Positions 37,080 through 46,446 are shown, counted from the first letter of the stretch. The stretch is 64,000 nt of DNA from Gardnerella vaginalis 1500E (GCF_000263595.1 NZ_ADES01000020.1:30420-94419); one strand, 5' to 3'. Notes: generated by a model from the sequence alone, not told the origin. Translations and numbers: made by a program.

Positions 37080-39323
37080 ATGAGCAAAACAGCTAACGGC
37101 ACAGCTGACACTGATAAGCCTATGGAAGAAAGCGCTGAGCGTCTTGCACGCCCGCTTATAAAACTTGCAAAAGCATGCGGTGTTGCCACTTTTTATATTG
37201 ATCAGCAGGGAAGCTATACAGAAATTACAGACGAAGCATTGGTTGGAGTGCTTGACGCATTAGGAATGCCTGCTGACACTCAGGACAATATAGCGTCATC
37301 GTACAAGCTAGTGCAAGCCAAGAGAGCCAGTGAACTACTTCCTCCAACTGTAGTTTCATTTAACGGCACAAAAACTTGCGTACCAATTCATGCTGGAGAT
37401 GCCAAGCCGGAAGATATTAGACTTTCGCTTACGCTTGAAGACGGCACTGATTATGAGGGTAAATTAGGAAATATCCTAACTGAAGACGACGGCGACCTAT
37501 ACACTGAACTTCCTGACGATTTGCCAATGGGATATCACACTTTGCACGCCCGAGTTCTTGGGAATAATGGGGATATTACTTCGCATGCAGACGTTACTTT
37601 AATAGCAGCTCCTGCACGCATTCCTCTTCCGCAAAGCGTAAAAGAACACCACCGTTGGGGCTTTATGACGCAAATGTATTCTGTGCGTTCTAAAGACTCT
37701 TGGGGAATTGGCGATTATGGCGATTTGCGTCGCCTACTTAAGGATGCTGGAGAAATCGGCAAGGCTGATTTTATGCTGATTAATCCAATTCATGCATGCG
37801 CTCCTGTAACTCCACTTGAGCCTTCTCCATACTTGCCTGAATCGCGTAGATTCTTGAATGTTACGTATATTCGTCCGCAAGATATTCCAGAATATGCTGA
37901 ATTAAACGGAGAGGATCTTGCTAAAGTTGAGCAATTACACGAATCTATTGCTCCTCAAAACAACAATCCAAATCCTATGGATATTAACGCTGCTTGGGAC
38001 GCTAAGCTTCCTGCTCTGCGCATAATCTTCAAGCAGCCGCGCTCTGCAGAACGCGAGCGCGAGTTTACTGAGTTTAAACATCGTTCCGGTGAAGATCTTG
38101 ATGCTTTTGCCACTTGGTGTGTTGCTTTTGAAGTTTGGGGCGCTCCTTGGGGAGAAAACTTGTGGTTTGACACTACTGGTAAAGGAACTTCGCAAATTGA
38201 ACGACTTAAGCGCGAGCATGCTGATTTGTTTGAGTTCCATCGTTGGCTTCAGTGGATTGCGGACGAGCAGGTTGCTGCAGCTCACGCTGAAGCTAAAGCT
38301 GCAGGCATGGCAATTGGTCTTATGCAAGACATGGCTGTTGGCGTGCACGGCTACGGAGCCGATGTTTGGTGGAGTCCGGAACGATTCGCTAACGGCGTAA
38401 GCGTTGGCGCCCCTCCTGATTTCTACAACCAGCAGGGCCAGGATTGGGGTCAGCCTCCATTTGATCCAAATTACCTGGACGAAACAGGCTATATTGCTTA
38501 CCGAGACATGGTTCATAACGTATTCTTGCATGCTGGAGCTGCACGTATTGACCACGTTCTTGGGCTTTTCCGCCTGTGGTGGATTCCACAAGGCCAGAGT
38601 GCAAGAAACGGCGCATACGTGTACTACAACGTAGACGCAATGATTGCAGTTCTTACAGTTGAAGCAACTCGCGCAGGCGGTGTTGTTATTGGCGAAGATT
38701 TGGGTACTGTACCGAAGTATGTTTCTAAAGTGCTTGCTTCTCACGGCGTGCTTGGCACTGTTGTTGAGTGGTTTATTCACGACGACGAAGCTGAGGCTGC
38801 AACAAAGAAAGCTGGAAAGAAGCAGATTATATTTGCTAATCCTTCTACATATCGAGAGTATGCTCTTGCTTCCGTCACTACGCACGATATGCCGCCTACA
38901 GCGGGTTATCTTGCCTTTGAGCATGTAAAGCTTCGCGAACAGCTTCACCTGCTTACAGACTCCGTAGAAAGCTTCCAAGAGACAGCTCAAGCTGAGCGTG
39001 ATGCAATGATGAAGATGCTTCTTGACGGCGGCTGGATCAGTAAAGAGGCTGCTGAAGACGTAGAAGGCCATGTGCAAGAGATTGTGGAAGCTCTGCATGC
39101 GATCATACGCACTTCCCCATCGTTGCTGCTGCAGGTTGCTTTGGTTGATGCTGTTGGCGAGCACCGCTCTCAAAATCAGCCTGGCACTAGCACGGAGTAT
39201 CCAAATTGGCGTATTCCACTTGCTGATGCAGAAGGTCGCGTAGTCCACACTGATGAAGTATTTAAGTCGCCACGAGTGCTTTCTATGACAGCAGTTATGC
39301 GCGGCGAAAATACACAGAAGTGA
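37080..39323 (+). CDS. malQ: 4-alpha-glucanotransferase (amylomaltase)
   Basis: A 747-residue GH77 enzyme that transfers maltosyl units between malto-oligosaccharides and releases glucose. Typical segments: HRWGFMTQMYSVRSKDSWGIGDYGDL, SPYLPESRRFLNVTYI, GLMQDMAVGVHGYGADVWW, GVSVGAPPDFYNQQGQDWGQPPFDP, the nucleophile AARIDHVLGLFRLWWIPQG and acid/base VVIGEDLGTVP. The N-terminal ~170 residues are the extra domain seen in actinobacterial and E. coli-type MalQ. AGAAGGAG precedes the ATG. It works with the GH13/GH31 enzymes and pullulanase on imported dextrins. Confidence 0.95.
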   Translation: MSKTANGTADTDKPMEESAERLARPLIKLAKACGVATFYIDQQGSYTEITDEALVGVLDALGMPADTQDNIASSYKLVQAKRASELLPPTVVSFNGTKTCVPIHAGDAKPEDIRLSLTLEDGTDYEGKLGNILTEDDGDLYTELPDDLPMGYHTLHARVLGNNGDITSHADVTLIAAPARIPLPQSVKEHHRWGFMTQMYSVRSKDSWGIGDYGDLRRLLKDAGEIGKADFMLINPIHACAPVTPLEPSPYLPESRRFLNVTYIRPQDIPEYAELNGEDLAKVEQLHESIAPQNNNPNPMDINAAWDAKLPALRIIFKQPRSAEREREFTEFKHRSGEDLDAFATWCVAFEVWGAPWGENLWFDTTGKGTSQIERLKREHADLFEFHRWLQWIADEQVAAAHAEAKAAGMAIGLMQDMAVGVHGYGADVWWSPERFANGVSVGAPPDFYNQQGQDWGQPPFDPNYLDETGYIAYRDMVHNVFLHAGAARIDHVLGLFRLWWIPQGQSARNGAYVYYNVDAMIAVLTVEATRAGGVVIGEDLGTVPKYVSKVLASHGVLGTVVEWFIHDDEAEAATKKAGKKQIIFANPSTYREYALASVTTHDMPPTAGYLAFEHVKLREQLHLLTDSVESFQETAQAERDAMMKMLLDGGWISKEAAEDVEGHVQEIVEALHAIIRTSPSLLLQVALVDAVGEHRSQNQPGTSTEYPNWRIPLADAEGRVVHTDEVFKSPRVLSMTAVMRGENTQK

Positions 39324-39427
39324 GTATAATTAAAACGTTGGTTTACTGTGAACCGACTCAATTCCCCGCAAGAAATACGGTTTGCATAGTAGCAAATCAA
39401 AAGTATTGATTGCAATGATGTCCTATG

Positions 39428-39469
39428 TGAGGCGAGCGTCTACGATGATGCTCGCCTCATTAATTATTT
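39428..39469 (+). terminator. Terminator of malQ
   Basis: TGAGGCGAGC and GCTCGCCTCA make a perfect 10-bp stem with a 12-base loop, followed by TTAATTATTT. It lies between malQ and the convergent YesL-like gene and may serve both. Confidence 0.8.
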
Positions 39470-39476
39470 GCATAAA

Positions 39477-40082
39477 TTACTTCTTAATATACTTTGCAAA
39501 AACACGCTCCAACAAAGGCGTGTGAAGCATAATAGTCGATCCCCAACCAATGAATAATAGCAAAGGTAAACCTTGCGGAAAGTAAATAACTGATGCAGCC
39601 ACAAGGCCTATAAAAATAGCGTCAATAATAATCATTCCAAGCGTTGCTTGCCAGTATGAAACGCTGAAAATAAAAGCATTCAGAATAGTTTTGCCAATAG
39701 AATTTTCAAAACGCGCTTGTAATGCGAAAACCCATTCTGCTATAAGAATCCAGATTATGCTTATTGCAAATTGCGGTATTAAAAGCGGTGGTATTCTAAC
39801 TGCAATCCAAGCCCATAATATAAGAGCCAAAAATGGGGCCATTACAATCCAGATTACAGTTGATTTCAAAAAGTTACTGGCAAAAGCGCGGAAGTATGCA
39901 GAAGTCATGTGTCCTTCAGCATTTTCTACACGTCTTGCAGCATCGTGCGCTGCGCTAACAGCTGCGCCAATGGTGATTAAAGGTATGCTAGTAACAATCA
40001 TAAGTATGGTAAGCCACACTGTATTAGCAAATGTTTCCATACCTTGCGCAAACTTTGAATACGGGCTTCCAAACGAGAACAT
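39477..40082 (-). CDS. YesL-like (DUF624) membrane protein
   Basis: A 201-residue protein with five to six hydrophobic segments. LTILMIVTSIPLITIGAAVSAAHDAARRVENAEGHMTSAYFRAFASNFLKSTVIW is typical of DUF624/YesL proteins, which are commonly encoded beside carbohydrate ABC transporters. Their biochemical role is not established. It lies downstream of the second permease pair on the same strand, after a 165-base gap with an 11-bp hairpin. Confidence 0.85.
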   Translation of the reverse strand: MFSFGSPYSKFAQGMETFANTVWLTILMIVTSIPLITIGAAVSAAHDAARRVENAEGHMTSAYFRAFASNFLKSTVIWIVMAPFLALILWAWIAVRIPPLLIPQFAISIIWILIAEWVFALQARFENSIGKTILNAFIFSVSYWQATLGMIIIDAIFIGLVAASVIYFPQGLPLLLFIGWGSTIMLHTPLLERVFAKYIKK

Positions 40083-40168
40083 TTATATATCTCCTTTACG
40101 CTTTGTTTGCGCTATTTATAGCTGACTTACTAGCAATACTTACTAACAATACCCCTACCAACAATACA

Positions 40169-40210
40169 ATGGTGGTGACTTACAAATCTTACGACCGTAG
40201 TCACCACCAT
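40169..40210 (-). terminator. Hairpin after the second permease pair
   Basis: ATGGTGGTGAC and GTCACCACCAT form a perfect 11-bp stem with a 20-base loop, followed on the minus strand by TGTATTGTTGG. Probably a partial terminator or message-stabilising hairpin between the permease genes and the YesL-like gene. A smaller inverted repeat (TGAGATTT with AAATCTCA) lies just upstream, next to the permease stop codon. Confidence 0.6.
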
Positions 40211-40247
40211 TATTTTCACCACTTGAGATTTTGGAGGAGAAGAAATC

Positions 40248-41081
40248 TCAGCCTTTTACCGCACCTGACATAACGCCTTTGATAATATACTTCTGGCAGA
40301 TGAGGTAGAAGATAATAATTGGAAGAATGGCAAGAACCAAGCAGCCCATCATGGCACCCATTTCAACGGAACCATAGCCACCCTTCAAATACTGAACTGC
40401 AATCGAAACCGTCTTGTACTTGTTCAAGTCCAAGGTAAGGTACGGAAGCAGGAAGTCGTTCCAAATCCACATAGTTTGCAGAATAGCCACAGACACAATC
40501 GATGGTCGCATAATTGGAATAATAATCTGGAAGAATATGCGCGGCACAGAAGCACCATCAATCATCGCAGACTCTTCAAGTTCTTGTGGTATTCCCTTAA
40601 TTACACCAGTGAAAATAAACACTGCAAGACCAGCACCAAAGCCTAAGTAGATAATCCACAATCCCCATGGAGTGTTCAATCCGAGCTTGTTAGTTATGTC
40701 GGAAAGAGTGAACATAACCATCTGGAATGGCACAATCATGTTAAATAGGAACAACACGTAAAGCATTACAGCGAACCAATTGTTGACTCTAACAATCCAC
40801 CATGCACACATTGATGTGCAGAGCAGAATCAGAGCAACTGCGCCAACAGTAATCACAATGGTCCACCAGAAGCTCATTATAAGATTCGTACGTTCAATTC
40901 CTAAAAGATAGTTATCGAATCCAATAAAAGATTTTGGAGTTAAGCTGAAAGGCTCACTCGCAATATAAATCTTCGACTTGAAGGAATTTATAAAAACTAT
41001 AGCGATTGGGAAAATCCACAGCAAACTTACAACAGTAAAGAAGGCTGTCCACAGTGCAGAATGCTTCATTTTCTCGTTCAT
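40248..41081 (-). CDS. Carbohydrate ABC transporter permease, MalG type (second system)
   Basis: A 277-residue permease with six membrane segments. The EAA loop is LEESAMIDGASVPRIFFQIIIPIMRPSI, and the C-terminus KYIIKGVMSGAVKG matches family ends. Its start overlaps the stop of the upstream permease by four bases. The probable partners are the upstream MalF-type permease and one or both solute-binding proteins at 43411-46446; no ATPase gene is near, so a shared MsmK-type ATPase is likely. Confidence 0.92.
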   Translation of the reverse strand: MNEKMKHSALWTAFFTVVSLLWIFPIAIVFINSFKSKIYIASEPFSLTPKSFIGFDNYLLGIERTNLIMSFWWTIVITVGAVALILLCTSMCAWWIVRVNNWFAVMLYVLFLFNMIVPFQMVMFTLSDITNKLGLNTPWGLWIIYLGFGAGLAVFIFTGVIKGIPQELEESAMIDGASVPRIFFQIIIPIMRPSIVSVAILQTMWIWNDFLLPYLTLDLNKYKTVSIAVQYLKGGYGSVEMGAMMGCLVLAILPIIIFYLICQKYIIKGVMSGAVKG

Positions 41082-41932
41082 GCCACTACCTCCTTAGACC
41101 TAGTAAGCATATTTTGAACCAAAGCAAGCACAGCCACAATCAGGAAGAACACAACTGCCTTTGCTTGGCCAACGCCTTCACCATTTGTACGACCGTAGAA
41201 CGTGTTGAAAATGTTCAACGCTAACATTTCAGACTTATGAGAAGGCATACCGTTCGTCAAAGCCAAGTTCTGATCGAATAGCTTGAAGCCGTTGGTGACT
41301 GTTAAGAATGTGCAAACAGTAATCGAAGGCATCATAAGAGGAATTGTAATCTTAAACAGCGTTTGCATCGGGGTTGCACCATCAACTGCTGCAGCCTCAA
41401 TAACATCTCCTGGAAGAGCTTGCAAACCGGCAATATAAATAATCATCATATAGCCAATTTGCTGCCAGCAAATAAGCAGCACCAATCCCCAGAAACCATA
41501 CACGGCAGAATATGTAATAGAACGGCCGAAGTATGCCAAAATACCATTAAGTACTAACTGCCAAACATAGCCTAACACAATGCCGCCAATAAGATTTGGC
41601 ATGAAGAACACAGTGCGGAAAACGTTTGATCCCTTAAATTTCTTAGTCAACATATATGCAATTGCAAAAGCAATTACATTAATAAGAATAGTTGTTACAA
41701 CAGTAAATGCCATAGTAAAAATCAACGAATGAACAAAGTGTGGATCCCTAAATGCCTTGCGGTAGTTACGAATACCAACGAATTTACTATCTGTAACAGC
41801 GTGGAATTTAGTAAAACTTAAATACACGCCCATAATAAACGGTACAACAAAACCAATAATAAAAGCCGCAAATGTTGGCAAAGCAAACAATGCCCACCAT
41901 TTACGTATTGCCTTTCCGCTCATACTAATCAT
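41078..41932 (-). CDS. Carbohydrate ABC transporter permease, MalF type (second system)
   Basis: A 284-residue permease with six membrane segments (FALPTFAAFIIGFVVPFIMGVYLSF first) and the EAA loop IEAAAVDGATPMQTLFKITIPLM. It is the first gene of permease-permease-Yes[14 protein letters not shown] precedes the start. Operator-like sites at 42021 and 42135 lie in the region between this gene and the divergent LacI-type regulator. Confidence 0.92.
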   Translation of the reverse strand: MISMSGKAIRKWWALFALPTFAAFIIGFVVPFIMGVYLSFTKFHAVTDSKFVGIRNYRKAFRDPHFVHSLIFTMAFTVVTTILINVIAFAIAYMLTKKFKGSNVFRTVFFMPNLIGGIVLGYVWQLVLNGILAYFGRSITYSAVYGFWGLVLLICWQQIGYMMIIYIAGLQALPGDVIEAAAVDGATPMQTLFKITIPLMMPSITVCTFLTVTNGFKLFDQNLALTNGMPSHKSEMLALNIFNTFYGRTNGEGVGQAKAVVFFLIVAVLALVQNMLTRSKEVVA

Positions 41933-42020
41933 GACTCGTCACTTTCTCCTCCTTGAGTGCGACGCCACCATAGACGTCGATGTCGAACCAATATCTTCAT
42001 TCTACTACATGAATGAGCAA

Positions 42021-42035
42021 TGTCAAACGTTGTCA
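42021..42035. promoter_or_regulatory. LacI-type operator, permease side
   Basis: TGTCAAACGTTGTCA, an imperfect palindrome around AACGTT, 89 bases upstream of the permease start and next to TTGCAAAG. By position it would control the minus-strand permease operon through the divergent regulator. Confidence 0.5.
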
Positions 42036-42134
42036 TTTTCTTGCAAAGAATTTGTAGCAAATTGCAATTCTATAATTAAAAATTGCTTGCTATCATTGGC
42101 TTTTCAACAAATTCTGCTAGAATGGAAACGGTTG

Positions 42135-42144
42135 CAAACGTTTG
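42135..42144. promoter_or_regulatory. LacI-type operator, regulator side
   Basis: CAAACGTTTG, a perfect 10-bp palindrome inside GGTTGCAAACGTTTGTT, 82 bases upstream of the regulator gene. This has the form of LacI/GalR operators with a central CG. Autoregulation of the regulator is the simplest reading. Confidence 0.6.
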
Positions 42145-42225
42145 TTTATTACGACCCACAAAAATCCGTATCAAACAACCTACACGATGCCGTGCTAAAA
42201 TGCGTATGGGAATAAAGGAGTTCAC

Positions 42226-43239
42226 ATGCCGGCAAATATTCAAGATGTTGCAGATAAAGCACACGTGTCTGTTTCTACCGTGTCTCGTTCATTTACACGC
42301 CCAGATTTAGTTTCATCTTCAACTCGCAACAAGGTATTGGAAATCGCAGAAAAGTTGAACTTTTCTATTTCTAAATCTGCAGCAGCATTAAAATCCGGAC
42401 GAACTTTGCGCATAGCTTTACTTGTAAGCGACCAAATTCGCCTATGGTTCAGCGCATCTATTATTCAAGGTCTTAACCAAATATTCCACAGCGCAGGCTA
42501 CGATTTATCTATTTTCCAGATTTCTAGTAGTGAAGAGCGTAACGAATTTTTCACAATGCTTCCAACTAGGCGCAATGCAGACGCGGTTATTGTGTGTTCT
42601 TTTGATGTGAATACCAAGGAAATTGAGCAGCTTAAAACTACAGGCGTGCCTATTGTTGGCATAAATTGCTTGCATCCTAAAGACTGCGATTTTGACGCAA
42701 CTATTAATATTGACGACGATCAAGGCGCGAGGCTTATGGCACGTCACTTGATTGGATTAGGACATCACAATATTGCATATGTTCGCACTACTCGCGATGT
42801 TTCACTACATTTCAGCGTTTTGCAACGTTATCATTCATTCATTGACGAGTGCAAAAAGAACGCGATTACGCCAATTGAAATTGTTGCTCCAGCTAATTTA
42901 GACAGAATAAGCGCTATAGTTTCTATGCTTCTTGGAAACGCAACAATGCCAACTGCTATTGCTTGCCAGGAAGACGGAATCGCAATACCTCTTATGTTCC
43001 AGCTTGCTCGCAGCGGTTACGCAACTCCTAGCGATGTATCAATTATTGGTTTTGACGATAGTTTTTACGCTCATGAAACTGGTCTAACTACTATTAGGCA
43101 AGATCCGGTTGAGATTGCGGCAACCGCAGCTAAAATAACACTTTCGTTTATAAACGATCAGAAAGTTGACAATCCTTATAGAATTGTTCCAGCTCAACTT
43201 ATTGTGCGCTCAAGCACATCGGCTTTATTAAGCGAGTAA
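42226..43239 (+). CDS. LacI-family transcriptional regulator
   Basis: A 337-residue repressor. The helix-turn-helix is ANIQDVADKAHVSVSTVSRSFTRPDLVSSSTR, followed by the hinge KSAAALKSGRT and a periplasmic-binding-like domain (IALLVSDQIRLWFSASIIQGL, ACQEDGIAIPLMFQLARSGYATPSDVSIIGFDDS, TTIRQDPVEIAATAA). AAAGGAG precedes the ATG. It is divergent from the permease operon and convergent with the first solute-binding protein. The TTGCAAACG-containing sites nearby are its probable targets, possibly including the malE promoter. Confidence 0.92.
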   Translation: MPANIQDVADKAHVSVSTVSRSFTRPDLVSSSTRNKVLEIAEKLNFSISKSAAALKSGRTLRIALLVSDQIRLWFSASIIQGLNQIFHSAGYDLSIFQISSSEERNEFFTMLPTRRNADAVIVCSFDVNTKEIEQLKTTGVPIVGINCLHPKDCDFDATINIDDDQGARLMARHLIGLGHHNIAYVRTTRDVSLHFSVLQRYHSFIDECKKNAITPIEIVAPANLDRISAIVSMLLGNATMPTAIACQEDGIAIPLMFQLARSGYATPSDVSIIGFDDSFYAHETGLTTIRQDPVEIAATAAKITLSFINDQKVDNPYRIVPAQLIVRSSTSALLSE

Positions 43240-43287
43240 ATATTTTATTTTATTTAAGCAAGTAGCTTTTTATAATTCTTACACACT

Positions 43288-43345
43288 ATAAATAACAAAA
43301 TCCGCTAGGACTTAACACTAAACTGTGTCAGTATCCTAGCGGATT
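43288..43345. terminator. Terminator between the LacI regulator and the binding protein
   Basis: AATCCGCTAGGA and TCCTAGCGGATT form a 12-bp stem with a loop of about 23 bases. On the minus strand it is followed by TTGTTATTT, so it mainly serves the binding-protein gene; it may act on both convergent genes. Confidence 0.7.
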
Positions 43346-43410
43346 CGCTTACGTCGCCTTTGCTTACTTACGTCAGAGGTGCAACGTTTATTAATTTATT
43401 TGAATGAAGA

Positions 43411-44757
43411 TTAGTCCTCATCTTCGTGAGACTGAGCATATTCCTTAGCCCAGCCATCGACGAATGCAGTCTTGACCTTATCCCACTTGCCAGTGCCCTG
43501 AGCGTACTCAAGCAAAGCAGAGCCAAGATCATTCTTCCAGTTGTCAGATGGCATAACGGTGAAGTTCCAGCTTACTGGGGTCTTACCGGACTTTGCATCC
43601 TCAACAGCTGCCTGAGTCAATGGGTTGTCGGACTTAATGTCTGCGAAGCTCTTGAATGGAGTTGTGAAGCCCATCTTCTTGGACAAAGCATCCTTACCAG
43701 CATCGGAAGTAAGCAGCCACTTCAAGAAGTCCTTAGTAGCCTTCTTGTTTGCGTCAGAAGCCTTATCGTTAATGCACCAGTAATTCTCAGAACCGGTGGC
43801 CAAGCCCTGCTTCTCTTCGCCCTTAGCGCCAATGTAAATTGGGAGCATGCCAAGATCTTCAGCCTTCATACCGGCCTTGGAGAGATCACCCCAAGCCCAA
43901 GTACCATTCTGGTAGAACACAGCCTTGTTCTGGGAGAATTCAGCGTTTGCATCTTCACCAGTCTTGGAGCTGAGCTGAGTTGCAGGAGTGGTGGAATCAG
44001 TGATGTAAAGATCGAAGATCTTCTTGTAACCATCAAGGAACGTACCCTTAACCTTTGCAGGCTGCTTGGTAACGTGATCTTCCTTGAACTCGTAGTACAG
44101 AGGAAGATTTGCAAGGTGGGTCTTGAAGCGCCAGTCAGAGCTGGAATCGAAACCTGCAGAAGTGAAAGCACCGTCTACGCCAAGATCTGCCTTATGAGCC
44201 TGAATATCGTCAGCAACAGCCTTCAACTTATCGAAGGAGTTGATTTCTTCAGCAGACTTAACCTTAGCATCCTTAAGTTCGGTGTACTTCTTAAGCAAAG
44301 TCTTGTTGTAAATCAAGCCGTAGGTTTCCATTGCGTATGGAACGCCAACAACCTTATCGCCATCCTTAAGAGCAATATCCTTGTTCTGAAGCTGGTTGTA
44401 AAGCTCAGTATCCTTCAAGTCAGCAGTGTAATCCTTCCAGCTTGCATAGCCAACTGGGCCGTTAATCTGGAAGAGTGTAGGAGCTTCGTCACCCTTGCTG
44501 ATTTCGCTCTTCAAAGACTGCTCATATGTACCAGAAGCAGCGGTCTGAACCTTTACCTGAACGCCAGTCTTCTTGGTATATTCCTTAGCAACTTCCTTCC
44601 ACTGGTTTGCAGCTTCTGGCTTGAAGTTCAGGAAGTAAACCTTGCCCTTCTCAGCGGCTTTTTCGCTGGAAGAGGAACCGCAAGCTGCGAGCGCGCCAAA
44701 AGCCATCGCTGAGCAAGCTACCAGTGCAATTGTTGACTTAATCGTACGATTCATCAT
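43411..44757 (-). CDS. Carbohydrate-binding lipoprotein of ABC transporter (copy 1)
   Basis: A 448-residue group 1 substrate-binding protein. The signal peptide ends with the lipobox LAACGSSSS at Cys26. Typical segments include VYFLNFKPEAANQWKEVAKEYTKKTGVQVKV, PTLFQINGPVGYASWKDYT, GVPYAMETYGLIYNKTLL and ATGSENYWCINDKAS. Codons are strongly biased to AAG and C-ending forms, suggesting strong expression. GAGAAAGGTTCG precedes two adjacent ATGs. A TTGCAAACGATGGCA site lies about 100 bases upstream. It probably serves the permease pair at 40248-41932. The sugar is not known. Confidence 0.9.
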   Translation of the reverse strand: MMNRTIKSTIALVACSAMAFGALAACGSSSSEKAAEKGKVYFLNFKPEAANQWKEVAKEYTKKTGVQVKVQTAASGTYEQSLKSEISKGDEAPTLFQINGPVGYASWKDYTADLKDTELYNQLQNKDIALKDGDKVVGVPYAMETYGLIYNKTLLKKYTELKDAKVKSAEEINSFDKLKAVADDIQAHKADLGVDGAFTSAGFDSSSDWRFKTHLANLPLYYEFKEDHVTKQPAKVKGTFLDGYKKIFDLYITDSTTPATQLSSKTGEDANAEFSQNKAVFYQNGTWAWGDLSKAGMKAEDLGMLPIYIGAKGEEKQGLATGSENYWCINDKASDANKKATKDFLKWLLTSDAGKDALSKKMGFTTPFKSFADIKSDNPLTQAAVEDAKSGKTPVSWNFTVMPSDNWKNDLGSALLEYAQGTGKWDKVKTAFVDGWAKEYAQSHEDED

Positions 44758-44853
44758 CGAACCTTTCTCCTATGCCGACAATCCCGTCATTGGACTGCCA
44801 CACCTTTAGGTGTCCTTATCGACAATACTTATTATGCATCAACTATTTGAATA

Positions 44854-44868
44854 TTGCAAACGATGGCA
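44854..44868. promoter_or_regulatory. LacI-type site upstream of binding protein copy 1
   Basis: TTGCAAACGATGGCA, closely like TTGCAAACGGCA at the malE-type promoter (30721). It lies about 100 bases before the start of the binding-protein gene on the minus strand. Confidence 0.45.
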
Positions 44869-44942
44869 TAACCTAAATTAACGCGTGTCGCCATAAAAAC
44901 GGCACATAATAATATCTTTAATGAAATTGGAAGGTATTTTTG

Positions 44943-44995
44943 GAAATAATTAAAGGGATTGCGCAACAATTTAGCAAACGATTGCGCAATCCCTT
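44943..44995 (-). terminator. Terminator of binding protein copy 2
   Basis: AAGGGATTGCGCAA and TTGCGCAATCCCTT make a perfect 14-bp stem, followed on the minus strand by TAATTATTT. It lies 36 bases after the stop codon and separates the two paralogous binding-protein genes. Confidence 0.8.
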
Positions 44996-45030
44996 GAGGA
45001 TCATAGTTTAAAACAAATTATTCAATTAAG

Positions 45031-46446
45031 CTAACTCTGCCCATGAGCAATCTTATATTCCTTAGCCCAGCCGTCAACAAATGCGGATTTAAGAGTATCC
45101 CACGCCTTATTAGCGCCAATAGAAGCCATACCGTCTTTTGTTGCTTGAGCGTATGTAAGCAGATCAGAGCCAACATCGTCTTTCCAACCGTTAGATGGCA
45201 TAGTAACAAACACCCATTTAACAGGCACTTTGCCTTCTTTAGCAGTGTAATCAGAAGCAGCCTGAACAAGAGGATTTTCTGCTTTAGGGAAACCTTTGAA
45301 AGGAGTAGTAAAGCCCATTTTATTAGCTAAAGCATCCTTACCATAATTTGTAGTAAGTAACCAACTAAGGAAGGCATTAGTTGCCTGCTGATTCTTTTTT
45401 GAAGCCTTGCTATTAATGCACCAATAGTTTTCAGAACCGGTTGCCATGCCTTGTTTCTCTTCACCAGGAGCACCAATGTAAATTGGTAGCATGCCAACAT
45501 CGTCAGGCTTTATGCCAGCTTTTGAAAGATCACCCCAAGCCCAAGTACCATTCTGGTAGAACACAGCTTTACCAAGAGCAAACTCATAAACAGCATCCTC
45601 ACCAGTTTTAGTGCTTAACTGACTTACAGGAGTTGTTGAATCAGAAATATAAAGATCAAAAATCTTCCTGTAATTATCAACATAGTCGCCATTTATCGAC
45701 TGCGGCTGGCCATTAATATTACGTTTAGTGAACTCATAATACAAAGGCATATTTGAAAGATGCGTCTTAAAACGCCAGTCTGAGCTTAAATCAAATCCTG
45801 CAGACGCAAAAGCACCATCAATACCAAGCTCATCCTTGTGTTTTTGCAAATCGTCTGCAACGTCCTTCAACTTACCAAAATTAGTTATTTGATCTTCAAA
45901 AGATTTGCCGTCTTCTTCCGGCTTCAACTTTGCGTCTTTAAGATCCGCATACCTAGCAAGTAAAGCTTTGTTGTAAATCAAACCGTAATTTTCAGTAACG
46001 TATGGAACACCAACAACCTTATTGCCATCCTTAAGAGCAAGATTTGAATTAGTAAGCTGCGTATAAAGAGGAGAATTAGTTAAATCTGCAGTGTAATCCT
46101 TCCAGTTAGCGTAGCCCACAGGACCGTTAATCTGGAATAACGTAGGCATTTCACCTGGACTGTTTTTATATTTATCGACTGCGGTTTTAAGTCCCTTTTC
46201 GTACTGACCACCAGTTGGTGTAACTATGCTTACTTCAACACCAGTTTCACCCGTGTACTTTTTAGCAACTTCTTGCCATATAGGAGTAGCTTCAGGCTTA
46301 AAGTTGAAGAAAATAACCTTCCCATTAGCAGACCTATCGGTATTTGCTCCAAAAGACTTAGAAAAACCTAAAGCAGTAAACGCGCAAGCCGCCAAAACAG
46401 CGCAAACCACTAGCGCAATAATCGACTTAACTGAACGACTCATCAT
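45031..46446 (-). CDS. Carbohydrate-binding protein of ABC transporter (copy 2, paralogue)
   Basis: A 471-residue paralogue of the downstream binding protein, alignable over its whole length (for example VIFFNFKPEATPIWQEVAKKYTGETGVEV and ATGSENYWCINSKAS). The start at MMSRSVKS keeps the same GGAAAGGTTCG-ATGATG context as copy 1; an upstream in-frame start would only add 11 residues. The cysteine aligned with the copy 1 lipobox is missing; a LAAC occurs five residues earlier, followed by more hydrophobic residues, so lipidation is less certain. Codons are ordinary (many AAA), unlike copy 1, suggesting lower expression. Confidence 0.88.
   Translation of the reverse strand: MMSRSVKSIIALVVCAVLAACAFTALGFSKSFGANTDRSANGKVIFFNFKPEATPIWQEVAKKYTGETGVEVSIVTPTGGQYEKGLKTAVDKYKNSPGEMPTLFQINGPVGYANWKDYTADLTNSPLYTQLTNSNLALKDGNKVVGVPYVTENYGLIYNKALLARYADLKDAKLKPEEDGKSFEDQITNFGKLKDVADDLQKHKDELGIDGAFASAGFDLSSDWRFKTHLSNMPLYYEFTKRNINGQPQSINGDYVDNYRKIFDLYISDSTTPVSQLSTKTGEDAVYEFALGKAVFYQNGTWAWGDLSKAGIKPDDVGMLPIYIGAPGEEKQGMATGSENYWCINSKASKKNQQATNAFLSWLLTTNYGKDALANKMGFTTPFKGFPKAENPLVQAASDYTAKEGKVPVKWVFVTMPSNGWKDDVGSDLLTYAQATKDGMASIGANKAWDTLKSAFVDGWAKEYKIAHGQS

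Noticed and set aside
37935..39248. 437-codon open frame opposite malQ
   Set aside because: Antisense shadow of malQ; protein is Asn/Ser/Cys-rich without domain.
41933..42225. A small gene in the region between the second permease pair and the LacI regulator
   Set aside because: The short frames here have no ribosome-binding site and cover the operator sites; the region reads as a divergent control region.
43426..44712. 428-codon open frame opposite binding protein copy 1
   Set aside because: Results from the strong codon bias of the real gene on the minus strand.
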